This document shows positions 14,938-23,872 of a stretch of DNA of 53,079 bases, piece by piece. Under the pieces are notes generated by a model. The model did not search any database, was not told the DNA's origin, and saw nothing but the letters and a program-made list of their open reading frames with translations. The stretch is taken from NCBI GenBank assembly GCA_000720535.1, contig JOAZ01000034.1, positions 1 through 53,079 of the forward strand, in the 5' to 3' direction. A program made the position numbers and the translations under genes. The DNA is from Streptomyces halstedii. Its GTDB lineage: Bacteria > Actinomycetota > Actinomycetes > Streptomycetales > Streptomycetaceae. Each line of letters starts with the position of its first letter. Position 1 is the stretch's first letter.

Positions 14938-15330
14938 ATGACTCACAGCACCACTCTCGTTCTCACCGTCCGGCACCCGGCCGACTCGCTCGCGGTCGTC
15001 ACCGTCTCGGGCGAGCTCGACGTGGAGACCGCACCGGCCCTGCGCGTCAAGGCCGTGGACCTGATCGGACAGGGTTACGCCCATGTGGTCCTCGACATGG
15101 GGCCCGTGGAGTTCTGCGACTCCTCCGGACTCAACGCGCTGATCGCCATAGTCCACCACGCGAAGGACCACGGCGGGTCCCTGTCCGTCGCCGCCGCGCC
15201 CGATCAGCTCACCAGACTGCTGGACATGACGGGAGTCGGCGGCCTCATGCCCGTGCACGCCGACGTGGCCGGGGCCGTCGCCCACTTCACGCGGGGGTCC
15301 GCGGCCGAGGAGGACACGTCCGGCGCGTGA
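14938..15330 (+). CDS. STAS domain anti-sigma factor antagonist
   Basis: This 130-residue cytosolic protein is a single STAS domain: 'VVTVSGELDVETAPAL' is the N-terminal strand pair and 'VVLDMGPVEFCDSSGLNALI' carries the conserved D-S-S-G with Ser62 or Ser63 as the likely phosphorylation site. Such proteins, when unphosphorylated, bind the anti-sigma kinase and free a SigB-type sigma factor. The ATG at 14938 is preceded by AGGAG at 14922-14926. The SpoIIE phosphatase and sigma factor upstream supply a plausible partner-switch pathway; a cognate kinase is not adjacent, though an anti-sigma ATPase gene lies at 23030-23545. Confidence 0.92.
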   Translation: MTHSTTLVLTVRHPADSLAVVTVSGELDVETAPALRVKAVDLIGQGYAHVVLDMGPVEFCDSSGLNALIAIVHHAKDHGGSLSVAAAPDQLTRLLDMTGVGGLMPVHADVAGAVAHFTRGSAAEEDTSGA

Positions 15331-15343
15331 GGCCGCGTCGGGC

Positions 15344-15433
15344 CGGGCGGGTGGCACCGCCCGTCCCGCCCCCACGGTGCGGACAGCCCGCTCCCCCCCT
15401 ACCGAGGACCGGTCGCTCACACGCGGCCGGTCC
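15344..15433 (+). terminator. Two hairpins downstream of the STAS gene
   Basis: The first pairs CGGGCGG (15344-15350) with CCGCCCG (15357-15363) over a 6-nt loop. The second pairs GGACCGG (15406-15412) with CCGGTCC (15427-15433) and is followed by TTCGT. Either or both could terminate the STAS transcript. Confidence 0.5.
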
Positions 15434-15520
15434 TTCGTCATGTCCGCGCCCCGGCGGCCGACGGGCGCTCCCTCCGCCTCGTACACCCCGCCCCGGGCGT
15501 CCGTTCCGGCCGGGCGGGGC

Positions 15521-15572
15521 TTGACACGCTCCGCGCGCGATGACAATGATTCCATTAATTGATTCATGGAAT
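15521..15572 (+). promoter_or_regulatory. Candidate promoter and AT-rich operator of the ABC/GntR operon
   Basis: A consensus TTGACA lies at 15521-15526, with a weak -10 candidate AATGAT at 15545-15550 (18-bp spacer). Overlapping it is an inverted repeat, ATTCCAT (15549-15555) and ATGGAAT (15566-15572), with a 10-bp AT-rich spacer just before the GTG start at 15585. The GntR/YtrA-like protein encoded at the end of this operon is a plausible binder. Confidence 0.5.
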
Positions 15573-15584
15573 TGAGGGGAAAGC

Positions 15585-16529
15585 GTGGCACAGACGAGTA
15601 CGCCGACCGGGTCCGGGGGCGCGTGGGCCGTCGAGGCCCGCGGCCTGGGCAAGCGCTACCGCCGCGGCTGGGCGCTGCGGGACTGTTCCTTTCGGCTGCC
15701 GGCCGGACGGATCTGCGGCCTGGTGGGGCCCAACGGCGCCGGGAAGAGCACCCTGCTGGGCATGGCCACCCGGCAGGTGAACCCCACCGAGGGCGAACTC
15801 AGCCTCTTCGGGGTGCCGGTGAGTGATCCGAAGGTGATGCCGAGGTTCGCCTTCCTCGGCCAGGACAAGCCGATGTACAAGCGGTTCAGCGTCGCCGAGA
15901 CACTGCGGATGGGCGCCGAGCTCAACCCCGGCTGGGACATGGCGGCGGCGGAACGGATCGTCCGGGCGGGCGACGTACCGCCGCACGCCGCCGTCGGCAC
16001 GCTCTCCGGCGGCCAGCGGACCCGGGTGGCCTTCGCCCTCGCGTTCGGCAAGCGGCCCGATCTGCTCCTGCTCGACGAGCCGATGTCCGACCTCGACCCG
16101 CTGGCCCGGGACGAGATGAGCACCCTCCTGATGGCGGAGGCCGTCGAACGCGGCACCACCGTGGTGATGTCCTCGCACATGCTCACCGAGCTGGAGGACA
16201 TGTGCGACTACCTCCTCGTCCTCGCCCAGGGCAAGGTGCGGATGGCCGGTGACGCCGACGCGCTCGTCCCCGCGCACGCCCTGGTGACCGGAGTCACCGA
16301 GGACGGGGCACCGCCCGCCGCCCTCACCCGGCACACGGTGATCGAGAGCCGGGTGCAGGGCCGGCAGTTCCAGGCGATGGTGCGGCCCTCGGGTCCGCTG
16401 TCCGACGCGTGGCAGGTCTCGGAACCGAGCCTGGAGGAAGTGCTGCTCGCCCACCTCCGCTCACCCGACGCCCCCGCGCTCTACACGCCCGGAACCGGTA
16501 TCGAGTCCGAGGAGGCCAGGACCGTATGA
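15585..16529 (+). CDS. ABC transporter ATP-binding protein (YtrB-like)
   Basis: The 314-residue ATPase has Walker A (GPNGAGKST, about residues 46-54), a Q-loop in 'FAFLGQDKPMYK', the signature LSGGQRTR, Walker B (LLLLDEPMSDLD) and the H-loop His (MSSHMLTEL). The C-terminal 80 residues form the usual regulatory tail. It starts at GTG 15585 after GAGGGGAAAG, and its stop overlaps the permease start (ATGA). With the permease and the GntR gene it matches the Ytr-type arrangement often tied to cell-envelope stress. Substrate and direction of transport are inferred only from this context. Confidence 0.92.
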   Translation: MAQTSTPTGSGGAWAVEARGLGKRYRRGWALRDCSFRLPAGRICGLVGPNGAGKSTLLGMATRQVNPTEGELSLFGVPVSDPKVMPRFAFLGQDKPMYKRFSVAETLRMGAELNPGWDMAAAERIVRAGDVPPHAAVGTLSGGQRTRVAFALAFGKRPDLLLLDEPMSDLDPLARDEMSTLLMAEAVERGTTVVMSSHMLTELEDMCDYLLVLAQGKVRMAGDADALVPAHALVTGVTEDGAPPAALTRHTVIESRVQGRQFQAMVRPSGPLSDAWQVSEPSLEEVLLAHLRSPDAPALYTPGTGIESEEARTV

Positions 16530-17497
16530 GCACCACCCTGACCGAGGCGTCCACCGGACGCGCCACGCCCCGCCGGAGGATGGTGCGCGGCCTGAACTGG
16601 CTGGTCCTGCGCCAGCACCGGGCCACCCTGCTCTGCCTGCTGGCCCTGACGGTGCTCTGCTCGATCTGGATCGTGTACCAGCGCGCCCAGCTGATCGATC
16701 TGCTGGACGCGGCGGGCTGGCCCGGGAAGGACGCGCCGCCGCAGGTCGTCGGCCGCCAGTACAGCAGCCTGACGACACTGCTGAGCGCGCTGCCCGTCGT
16801 CCTCGCCGTCTTCCTCGGTGCCCCGCTGATCGCGGCCGACAGCGAGCAGGGGACCGCCCAGCTCGCCGCCACCCAGTCCGTGACGCGCCGCCGCTGGCTG
16901 GTCGCGAAGCTCGGCTGGTGCTTCGCGGCCACCCTGGTGTCGTGCGTGGTGCTCTCCGCCCTCTTCACCTGGTGGTGGACGCCGTACCGTTCGCTGCTCT
17001 CGTTCTCCTGGATGGAGGCCGAGTCCTTCGACAACACCGGCCCCGTGCTCCCGGCCCTCGCGCTGTTCCTGACCGCCGCCGGGGTGACCATCGGCGTCCT
17101 GGTACGCCGGGTGCTCCCCGCCATGGTCGTCACCTTCGTGTTCGCCGTGGCCGTGGAGACCGCCTGGGGCCTGATGCGGACGCACCTCGCCCCGTCGCAC
17201 GTCTTCACCTACCCCCTGGACGGCGAACTCCCCGCCCGTTTCGCCGAGTCGTACGAGCTGGACCGCTGGATCGGCAGCGCCGACGGAACCCTGTACGGGT
17301 GGGGGACGTGCACCGAGGCGACGGAGAAGGCCCAGAACGCGTGCCTCTCCGAGAGGGGCATCGTCAACAGCGTCATGGAGTACCTCGACTACGACCAGAT
17401 GGCGGCCATGCAGTGGACGGGGGCAGGCGTCCTGCTGGCCGGCACCGCCGTGCTCACCGCGTTCGTGGTGTGGCGCTCGGCCCGGCGCCCGCTGTAG
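16526..17497 (+). CDS. ABC transporter permease (ABC-2 type)
   Basis: The 323-residue membrane protein has an N-terminal transmembrane helix (about residues 33-52), further helices about 88-105, 130-150, 172-192 and 200-218, and one at the C-terminus (about 296-316). A long extracytoplasmic region with two Cys (about 260-285) precedes the last helix. The motif 'LIAADSEQGTAQLAATQSVT' is typical of ABC-2 permeases working with a separate ATPase. Its ATG lies within the stop of the ATPase gene (ATGA), which indicates translational coupling and a stoichiometric complex in the membrane. Transported substrate unknown. Confidence 0.88.
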   Translation: MSTTLTEASTGRATPRRRMVRGLNWLVLRQHRATLLCLLALTVLCSIWIVYQRAQLIDLLDAAGWPGKDAPPQVVGRQYSSLTTLLSALPVVLAVFLGAPLIAADSEQGTAQLAATQSVTRRRWLVAKLGWCFAATLVSCVVLSALFTWWWTPYRSLLSFSWMEAESFDNTGPVLPALALFLTAAGVTIGVLVRRVLPAMVVTFVFAVAVETAWGLMRTHLAPSHVFTYPLDGELPARFAESYELDRWIGSADGTLYGWGTCTEATEKAQNACLSERGIVNSVMEYLDYDQMAAMQWTGAGVLLAGTAVLTAFVVWRSARRPL

Positions 17498-17551
17498 GCG
17501 CGTCGCGGCCGTGTACATAAAGTATCGGTACCCGAGCGGAAGGTGATGCCG

Positions 17552-17944
17552 GTGGTCGTGTTCCGCATCGACCGGCGCAGTGGAGTGGCGACGTACCTCC
17601 AGATCGTGCGCCAGGTCGAACAGGCCCTGCGGATGGGCGCGTTGGAGGAGGGGGACCGGCTGCCCACGGCCGCGCAGGTCGCCGCCACCACCAAGGTCAA
17701 CCCGAACACCACGCTCAAGGCCTACCGCGAGCTGGAGCGCGCGGGGCTGGCCGAGGTCCGCCAGGGTGCGGGCACGTTCGTCACCCGCACCCTGGCGCGG
17801 CCAGGATCGGATCCCGACTGGCCGTTGCGGTCGGCGCTGACCGAGTGGATGCACCAGGCGCGGGCCGAAGGACTGGAGGGCGCGGAGGTCGAGGAGCTGT
17901 TCCGCGCCACCTACGGGACGGTGTTCGGGGTGCCCGGGGACTGA
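17552..17944 (+). CDS. GntR family regulator (YtrA type)
   Basis: The 130-residue protein is the short YtrA form: an N-terminal winged helix ('VATYLQIVRQVEQALRMG', 'EEGDRLPTAAQVAATTKVNP', 'NTTLKAYRELERAGLAEVRQ', 'GAGTFV') and only a small C-terminal dimerisation tail. GTG at 17552 is chosen because GGAAGG (17538-17543) lies eight bases upstream; GTG 17543, ATG 17546 and GTG 17558 are alternatives. It closes the ABC operon, 54 bp after the permease. YtrA regulators repress their own ABC operons and respond to cell-wall-active compounds in other bacteria; that role here is by analogy. Confidence 0.88.
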   Translation: MVVFRIDRRSGVATYLQIVRQVEQALRMGALEEGDRLPTAAQVAATTKVNPNTTLKAYRELERAGLAEVRQGAGTFVTRTLARPGSDPDWPLRSALTEWMHQARAEGLEGAEVEELFRATYGTVFGVPGD

Positions 17945-17963
17945 GCCCGGCGCCGCGCCCCAC

Positions 17964-19289
<1,326 letters not shown>

Positions 19290-19313
19290 GGCACCGCACG
19301 CGCACCGAGGGCG

Positions 19314-19353
19314 ACAGGGCCCGGGGACCCGGCAACGGGCCCCCGGGCCCTGT
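19314..19353 (+). terminator. Strong hairpin after the terpene synthase
   Basis: ACAGGGCCCGGGG (19314-19326) pairs perfectly with CCCCGGGCCCTGT (19341-19353), and the 14-nt loop contains a further CCCG/CGGG pairing. It begins 25 nt after the stop codon. Confidence 0.8.
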
Positions 19354-19489
19354 GGATTGTGACCATCTCGATCCCGTGGAACGCCGAAAAGATGTGAAGG
19401 ATCGGCAACCATTGTGTGGAGGGCCGTTCGAGTATCGGCCAGTCTTTGTCGAAACTGCCGCCACGGCGGTCGTCATCCTCGGGAACCTC

Positions 19490-21775
19490 GTGCGAGTCAA
19501 GCGAAGAATACGGGTCACGGCCGCCGTCGCCAGCACGGCGGTGGTCGCGGGCGTCCTGGTGGGCGAAGGAGTGACCGGGAACCCCGTCCCCGGCGACGCG
19601 CGCGCCACGTCCGGCGCGGTCCGGGCCGATGTGCACAGGACGGCGCTGAAGGTCTCCGGTGACGGTGCCTCGGCTTCCCTGGAGCAGCGTGAGAGCAAGC
19701 CGTTCAGCATGCTGGGCGTCACCTGGACCGATCCCTCGGCCACGGTGCCGGGCACCGTCGAGGCGCGTACGCGCTCCGGAGCGACGGGCACCTGGACCTC
19801 CTGGCTGCCGCTGGACACCGAGATCGACGGCCGCACCGAGGCCGGGCAGGCCGGGGTCCGGGGCAGCACCGAGCCGCGCTGGGTCGGCCCGTCCGACGGT
19901 GTGGAGGTGCGGGTGAGGGCCGGCTCCGGCAGCACGGCCGGACTCCCCGCCGGGCTGCGGCTGGACACCGTCGATCCCGGCAGGGGCTCCGGAGCCGCCG
20001 AGCCCGCCGCGTACGCGCTGGACGCCGAGGACGGACCGTCCGAGGAGCCGTCCTCCCCCGCCCCGGACGACGGGCCCGTCTCCGAGCCCCCGGCGGCGCA
20101 GACGGACCCCGCCACCGAACCGGCGACCGAGGAACCCGTCCCCGGCACCACGACGGACGCGCCCCCGAGCACGGAACCCGGGCCGGACCCCACGGCGTCG
20201 CCGTCGGCCCCGGCCACCAGCCCCTCCGCCGGACCGTCCGGGACCCCGCCGCCGTCCACCGCGCCCCGGCCGCCGATCGTCTCCCGGGCCGGCTGGAACG
20301 CCGACGAGTCGCTCAACGACGAGTCGCCGGACTACATGGACCGGGTCAAGGCCGTCTTCGTCCACCACACCGCGCAGACCAACTCCTACTCCTGCGCGGA
20401 CTCGGCGGCGATCGTGCGCGGGCTGCACGCCTACCACGTGAAGTCCAACGGGTGGAAGGACCTCGGCTACAACTTCCTGGTCGACAAGTGCGGCACGGTC
20501 TTCGAGGGCCGCAAGGGCGGCGTGGACCGTGCCGTCCAGGGCGCGCACACCTACGGCTTCAACCGGGAGACCGCGGGCATCGCCGTCATCGGCATGTACA
20601 CCGACACCGCGGCGGCGAGCGCGGCGACGGCCTCGGTCGCCAGGGTCGCCGCGTGGAAGCTCGGCCAGTACAAGGGCGATCCGGCCGGCACCACCACCCT
20701 CACCGCGGGCGCCGCCGGGAACAACTACGCGGGCAAGGTGTTCACCGCGGGCAAGACGTACACGTTCCAGCAGGTCTCCGGGCACCGCGACGGCTTCAAC
20801 ACCCAGTGCCCCGGCTCCCGGCTCTACGCCCAGCTCCCGCTGATCCGGGGATACGCCGCGGGCCCCGTCACCGGACTGGCCGTCACGTCCGTGACCGGTG
20901 CCGCGCTCTCCGGCGCCGTGTACCACACCAAGGCGGACATCACCGTGGGCTGGTCCGCGACCACCCCGGCCGCCTTCGTCACCTCTTACGAGCTGCTGGT
21001 GGACGGCAGGTCCACCGCCACCGTGAAGGGCACCGCCACCTCCGCCAGGGCCCAGCCGGCCGTGGGCAGCCACACGGTCCAGGTGCGGGCCACCCACCTG
21101 TCCGGGAAGACCTCGGTGTCGGCGGCGGTGACCGTGGTCGCCGACCGGACCGCCCCCTCCTTCACCACCAGGCCGGGTCTCTCGCTGCGCACCGGTACGG
21201 TGAACGCGGCCGCCGTCCCCCTCACGCTGAAGTGGAAGGCCACCGACGCCGTACAACTGCGTGACGTACGTCTGACGGCCCCGGTGGCCAAGACCTACGG
21301 CCCCACCACCACCAGCGCCTCCCACACGGCGAAGCCGGGCGTGGCGACGACCTGGAAGATGTCGGCCTACGACCGGGCGGGCAACACCGCGGCCGCCTCG
21401 GTCGCCGGTACGCCCGTCATCCTCCAGGAGTCCGCGGCGAAGAAGAGCGGCACCTGGACGACCCGGTCCTCCACCTCCTACCTGGGCGGCAAGTCGTACG
21501 CGAGCGGCACCAAGAACGCCTCGCTGACGTGGACGTTCACCGGGCGCTCGGTCGCCTGGGTGGCGTCGCGGGCCTCGACGTCCGGACAGGTGCACATCTA
21601 CGTGGACGGGAAGAAGACGGCCACGGTGGACGTGAAGTCCTCCACCACCGCCTACCGGCAGGCCGTCTGGACGACGTCCTGGTCGTCCTCCGCCAAGCAC
21701 ACCGTCAAGGTCGTGGTGGTCGGCACGAAGGGCCGGCCGACCGTGACAACGGACGGTCTGGTCTACCTCAAGTGA
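19490..21775 (+). CDS. Secreted PGRP-type N-acetylmuramoyl-L-alanine amidase
   Basis: The 761-residue protein starts at GTG 19490 (GGGA just upstream) with a short basic signal peptide, 'VRVKRRIRVTAAVASTAVVA'. A Pro/Thr/Ser/Glu-rich linker (about residues 170-258) precedes the amidase/PGRP domain (about 260-455): 'VSRAGWNADESL', 'VKAVFVHHTAQTN' with the zinc His, 'DLGYNFLVDKCGTVFEGR', 'GAHTYGFN', and 'VSGHRDGFNTQCPGS' with the last zinc ligands. The C-terminal 300 residues are Ig/beta-sandwich-like, possibly wall- or sugar-binding. It should cut the amide bond between muramic acid and the stem peptide outside the cell. Upstream in-frame codons exist but precede the signal peptide. Confidence 0.88.
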   Translation: MRVKRRIRVTAAVASTAVVAGVLVGEGVTGNPVPGDARATSGAVRADVHRTALKVSGDGASASLEQRESKPFSMLGVTWTDPSATVPGTVEARTRSGATGTWTSWLPLDTEIDGRTEAGQAGVRGSTEPRWVGPSDGVEVRVRAGSGSTAGLPAGLRLDTVDPGRGSGAAEPAAYALDAEDGPSEEPSSPAPDDGPVSEPPAAQTDPATEPATEEPVPGTTTDAPPSTEPGPDPTASPSAPATSPSAGPSGTPPPSTAPRPPIVSRAGWNADESLNDESPDYMDRVKAVFVHHTAQTNSYSCADSAAIVRGLHAYHVKSNGWKDLGYNFLVDKCGTVFEGRKGGVDRAVQGAHTYGFNRETAGIAVIGMYTDTAAASAATASVARVAAWKLGQYKGDPAGTTTLTAGAAGNNYAGKVFTAGKTYTFQQVSGHRDGFNTQCPGSRLYAQLPLIRGYAAGPVTGLAVTSVTGAALSGAVYHTKADITVGWSATTPAAFVTSYELLVDGRSTATVKGTATSARAQPAVGSHTVQVRATHLSGKTSVSAAVTVVADRTAPSFTTRPGLSLRTGTVNAAAVPLTLKWKATDAVQLRDVRLTAPVAKTYGPTTTSASHTAKPGVATTWKMSAYDRAGNTAAASVAGTPVILQESAAKKSGTWTTRSSTSYLGGKSYASGTKNASLTWTFTGRSVAWVASRASTSGQVHIYVDGKKTATVDVKSSTTAYRQAVWTTSWSSSAKHTVKVVVVGTKGRPTVTTDGLVYLK

Positions 21776-21802
21776 CGGTCGCCGGCCCCGGAGCCGCGGG
21801 CG

Positions 21803-22618
21803 TCAGCTCAGCAGCTCCGTGGCCGTCACCGCGCGCAGCCCGCGCCGGGTGATCTCGGTGAGGAGGAGGGGCAGCGCGGCGACGGTGTCCGGCCGGCCCA
21901 GGTGCAGGCTGACCACCGCCCCGTCGCGGAGTTCACCGGCGACCTTGCGGGTGACGGCCGCGACACCCGTGGCGGTGGCGTCCAGGGAGTCCACGTCGTG
22001 GGCCAGCACGTGCGGGTAGCCGGCCCGGCGGGCGAGGTCCTGGACGAGCGGGGTGGCGTACCGGCTGCGGGAAGGCCGGAACCAGGTGCCGATGGAGCCG
22101 GTGAGGCGGCGCAGGCGCTCGGCGCAGCCGGTGATCTCCGCGTACGCCTGGTCCTCGCCCAGCGCGTTGATGTCCAGGTGGTTCTGGGTGTGGTTGCCGA
22201 GGTCGTGGCCGCCGTCGAGGATCCGGCGGGCCATCCGGGGGTGGGCGTCGAGCCAGGTGCCGACGGCCAGGACGGTGATCCGGGCGCCCGTCCGTTCGGC
22301 GTCGGCCAGGATCCGGCCGGCCAGGGCGGGGTCGCCCTCGCCGTGGAAGGTGAGGGCGACCTGGGGCCGGTTGCGGGGGCCGTGGTCGATCTGGACGGGC
22401 TGCCCCGGGAAGCGCCGGGGGCCGGGGGCGGGGGCCGGACGGTCGGCGCCCCCGGCCCGCCCCGCGCCGGACGGACTGCCCGCGGGACCGGGCCTCTCCG
22501 GGGCGTGGGTGATCCGTCCGGCGTCCGCACAGCCGGCGGGACCGGCGGCCAGCAGGGCCGCCCCGGTGGCCGCGCGCAGGATCGTGCGGCGGCCCGTCGC
22601 CGTCCCGCGACCGTTCAT
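21803..22618 (-). CDS. Polysaccharide deacetylase-like lipoprotein with altered NodB motif 1
   Basis: The 271-residue protein begins with a twin-arginine signal ('GRRTILRAATGAALLAAGPA') ending in a lipobox Cys30, so it is probably a Tat-exported lipoprotein. The NodB domain (about residues 85-270) keeps motif 2 ('GNHTQNH', metal His143-region) and later 'TWFRPSRSRY', but motif 1, normally TFDDGP, is 'TFHGEGD', lacking the usual catalytic Asp pair. I recall this form from other actinobacterial proteins, so it may be a subgroup with different metal chemistry or a non-enzymatic role. The ATG at 22618 follows GGGAGGG. It converges on the amidase gene with a 27-bp gap; both act on the envelope. 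Confidence 0.82.
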   Translation of the reverse strand: MNGRGTATGRRTILRAATGAALLAAGPAGCADAGRITHAPERPGPAGSPSGAGRAGGADRPAPAPGPRRFPGQPVQIDHGPRNRPQVALTFHGEGDPALAGRILADAERTGARITVLAVGTWLDAHPRMARRILDGGHDLGNHTQNHLDINALGEDQAYAEITGCAERLRRLTGSIGTWFRPSRSRYATPLVQDLARRAGYPHVLAHDVDSLDATATGVAAVTRKVAGELRDGAVVSLHLGRPDTVAALPLLLTEITRRGLRAVTATELLS

Positions 22619-23029
22619 GGCCCTCCCTCTGGGTCCGGACCGGGAGACCGTGCCCGGAATCCGGGACAGAGTAGGGCGGAACGGGTGTGGCACACGGGTG
22701 CCGCCGCACGGAGAGCGTCGAGGAATCACTCTTCCGGGCGCCCCGACGTACGGGAATTACCAGGCCAGTGACCCATCACACCATGGATTCACAAGGGGAT
22801 TGCCCTGGTATGCCCAATTCTGCACCATGTGGGGTTTTGGCACCGACGTCCCCCATCTGCCATAGTCGGTGACACGGCCCCTCCGACCCGAGCCGGCCCC
22901 ACAAGCGGCCATGGAGACACCCCCCATTCCATGGCCCCCCACAGAAGCCCCCGAAAGTGCCGCACCACGGCCGACGGGGGCTTCTGGCGTTCCGGACCGC
23001 ACCCCCGGAACACGGGCGCGGCCGGTGGT
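22619..23029. other. 411-bp intergenic region with a hairpin at 22907-22936
   Basis: No gene is apparent. GGCCATGG (22907-22914) pairs with CCATGGCC (22929-22936) over a 14-nt loop and may terminate the leftward anti-sigma ATPase transcript that ends at 23030. The part near 22750-22870 is relatively AT-rich and should contain the deacetylase promoter, but no firm hexamers stand out. Confidence 0.4.
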
Positions 23030-23545
23030 TCAGCGGTCGGAGGCGCGCATCTCGAACCAGGTGGTCTTGCCGCGCGGCAGCAGATCGACACCCCACCGGT
23101 CGGAGAGCTTGTCGACGAGGAAGAGACCGCGCCCGCTGACGTCCATCTCCCGGACGGGCATCAGGCACGGCAGGCCGCGCGAGGGGTCGCGCACCTCGAC
23201 GCGGACCCAGCCCCGGCGCCGCAGCATCCGCAGCCCGAAGACCCGCGCACCGGTGTGCCGCACCGCGTTGCCGACGAGTTCGGAGACGAGCAGCACCCCG
23301 TGCTCGGCGGTCTGCGGCGGGAGTTGCCACTGCCGCAGCATCACACACGAGGTGATCCGCCGGGCGGTGGCCGCGGACTCCGGACGCGAGGGCAACCGGA
23401 CCTCACCCTCCGTCGGATTTCCGTACAACTCCACGGCTTTGAACGCCTGTTCGTCCTCCGTGGCCGTATTCCAGCGTCCCGCACTCGCGCTGCTGCGCTG
23501 TCGCGGCTGCTCCACACCCTCCAGGCCCGCCATGCCCACCATCAT
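23030..23545 (-). CDS. ATP-binding protein, anti-sigma-kinase-like HATPase
   Basis: This 171-residue cytosolic protein is a single GHKL ATPase domain. The N-box is 'LLVSELVGNAVRHTG' (Asn93), the G1 region 'VEVRDPSRGLP' and the G2 region 'DVSGRGLFLVDKLSDRWG'. 'RLPSRPESAATARR' at the start of the domain is typical of the abundant streptomycete RsbW-like proteins. Members bind sigma factors or phosphorylate STAS antagonists; the target here is unknown, though a sigma factor/STAS/phosphatase group lies 8-12 kb away. The start is ambiguous: ATG at 23545, 23542 or 23533. Its upstream region has a 16-bp near-palindrome. Confidence 0.85.
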   Translation of the reverse strand: MMVGMAGLEGVEQPRQRSSASAGRWNTATEDEQAFKAVELYGNPTEGEVRLPSRPESAATARRITSCVMLRQWQLPPQTAEHGVLLVSELVGNAVRHTGARVFGLRMLRRRGWVRVEVRDPSRGLPCLMPVREMDVSGRGLFLVDKLSDRWGVDLLPRGKTTWFEMRASDR

Positions 23546-23618
23546 GGACGTCCCGGGGGAACTCCGTGGCCGTTCCCGGGGAATCGCCCCCGTGGCCGGC
23601 GCCGCCCCGAGGAGTGTT

Positions 23619-23634
23619 CCTGGCATATGTCAGG
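23619..23634. promoter_or_regulatory. 16-bp near-perfect palindrome
   Basis: CCTGGCATATGTCAGG reads the same on both strands except for one symmetric pair. It lies about 75 bp upstream of the leftward anti-sigma ATPase gene, so it may be an operator or overlap its promoter. The binding protein is unknown. Confidence 0.35.
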
Positions 23635-23709
23635 GGCATGACTGCACGCCGGGAACCGCTGCCAACTGGGGCGACCGATACCGGTGGGGTCTTCGCGCGA
23701 GCGGAAGGG

Positions 23710-23744
23710 GAGCGGGACCTTAAGACTGCCTTGAGGTCCCGCTC
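23710..23744 (-). terminator. Hairpin downstream of the enoyl-CoA hydratase
   Basis: GAGCGGGACCT (23710-23720) pairs with AGGTCCCGCTC (23734-23744), and the stem can continue inward (TAAG with CTTG, one wobble) to a 5-nt loop. It lies about 107 nt beyond the leftward hydratase stop and is the likely terminator. It could also affect the next leftward transcript. Confidence 0.65.
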
Positions 23745-23803
23745 ATCCGCCCGCAGGGATGAACCCGGTCACCGCGTCCCCACACGGACGGGCGAAGAGG
23801 TCG

Positions 23804-23872
23804 GAGGAAGCGGGCCTTGCCCACGCCAGAGGGAGCGGGCCCTGCCCGCGTCAGAGGAAGCGGGCCTTGCCC
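23804..23872. repeat. Three tandem 25-bp repeats spanning the 3' end of the hydratase gene
   Basis: GAGGAAGCGGGCCTTGCCC occurs at 23804 and 23854, with a two-mismatch copy GAGGGAGCGGGCCCTGCCC at 23829, an exact 25-bp period. The copy at 23854 encodes the final GKARFL of the hydratase, so the gene end has been duplicated twice into its 3' untranslated region. Confidence 0.85.
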
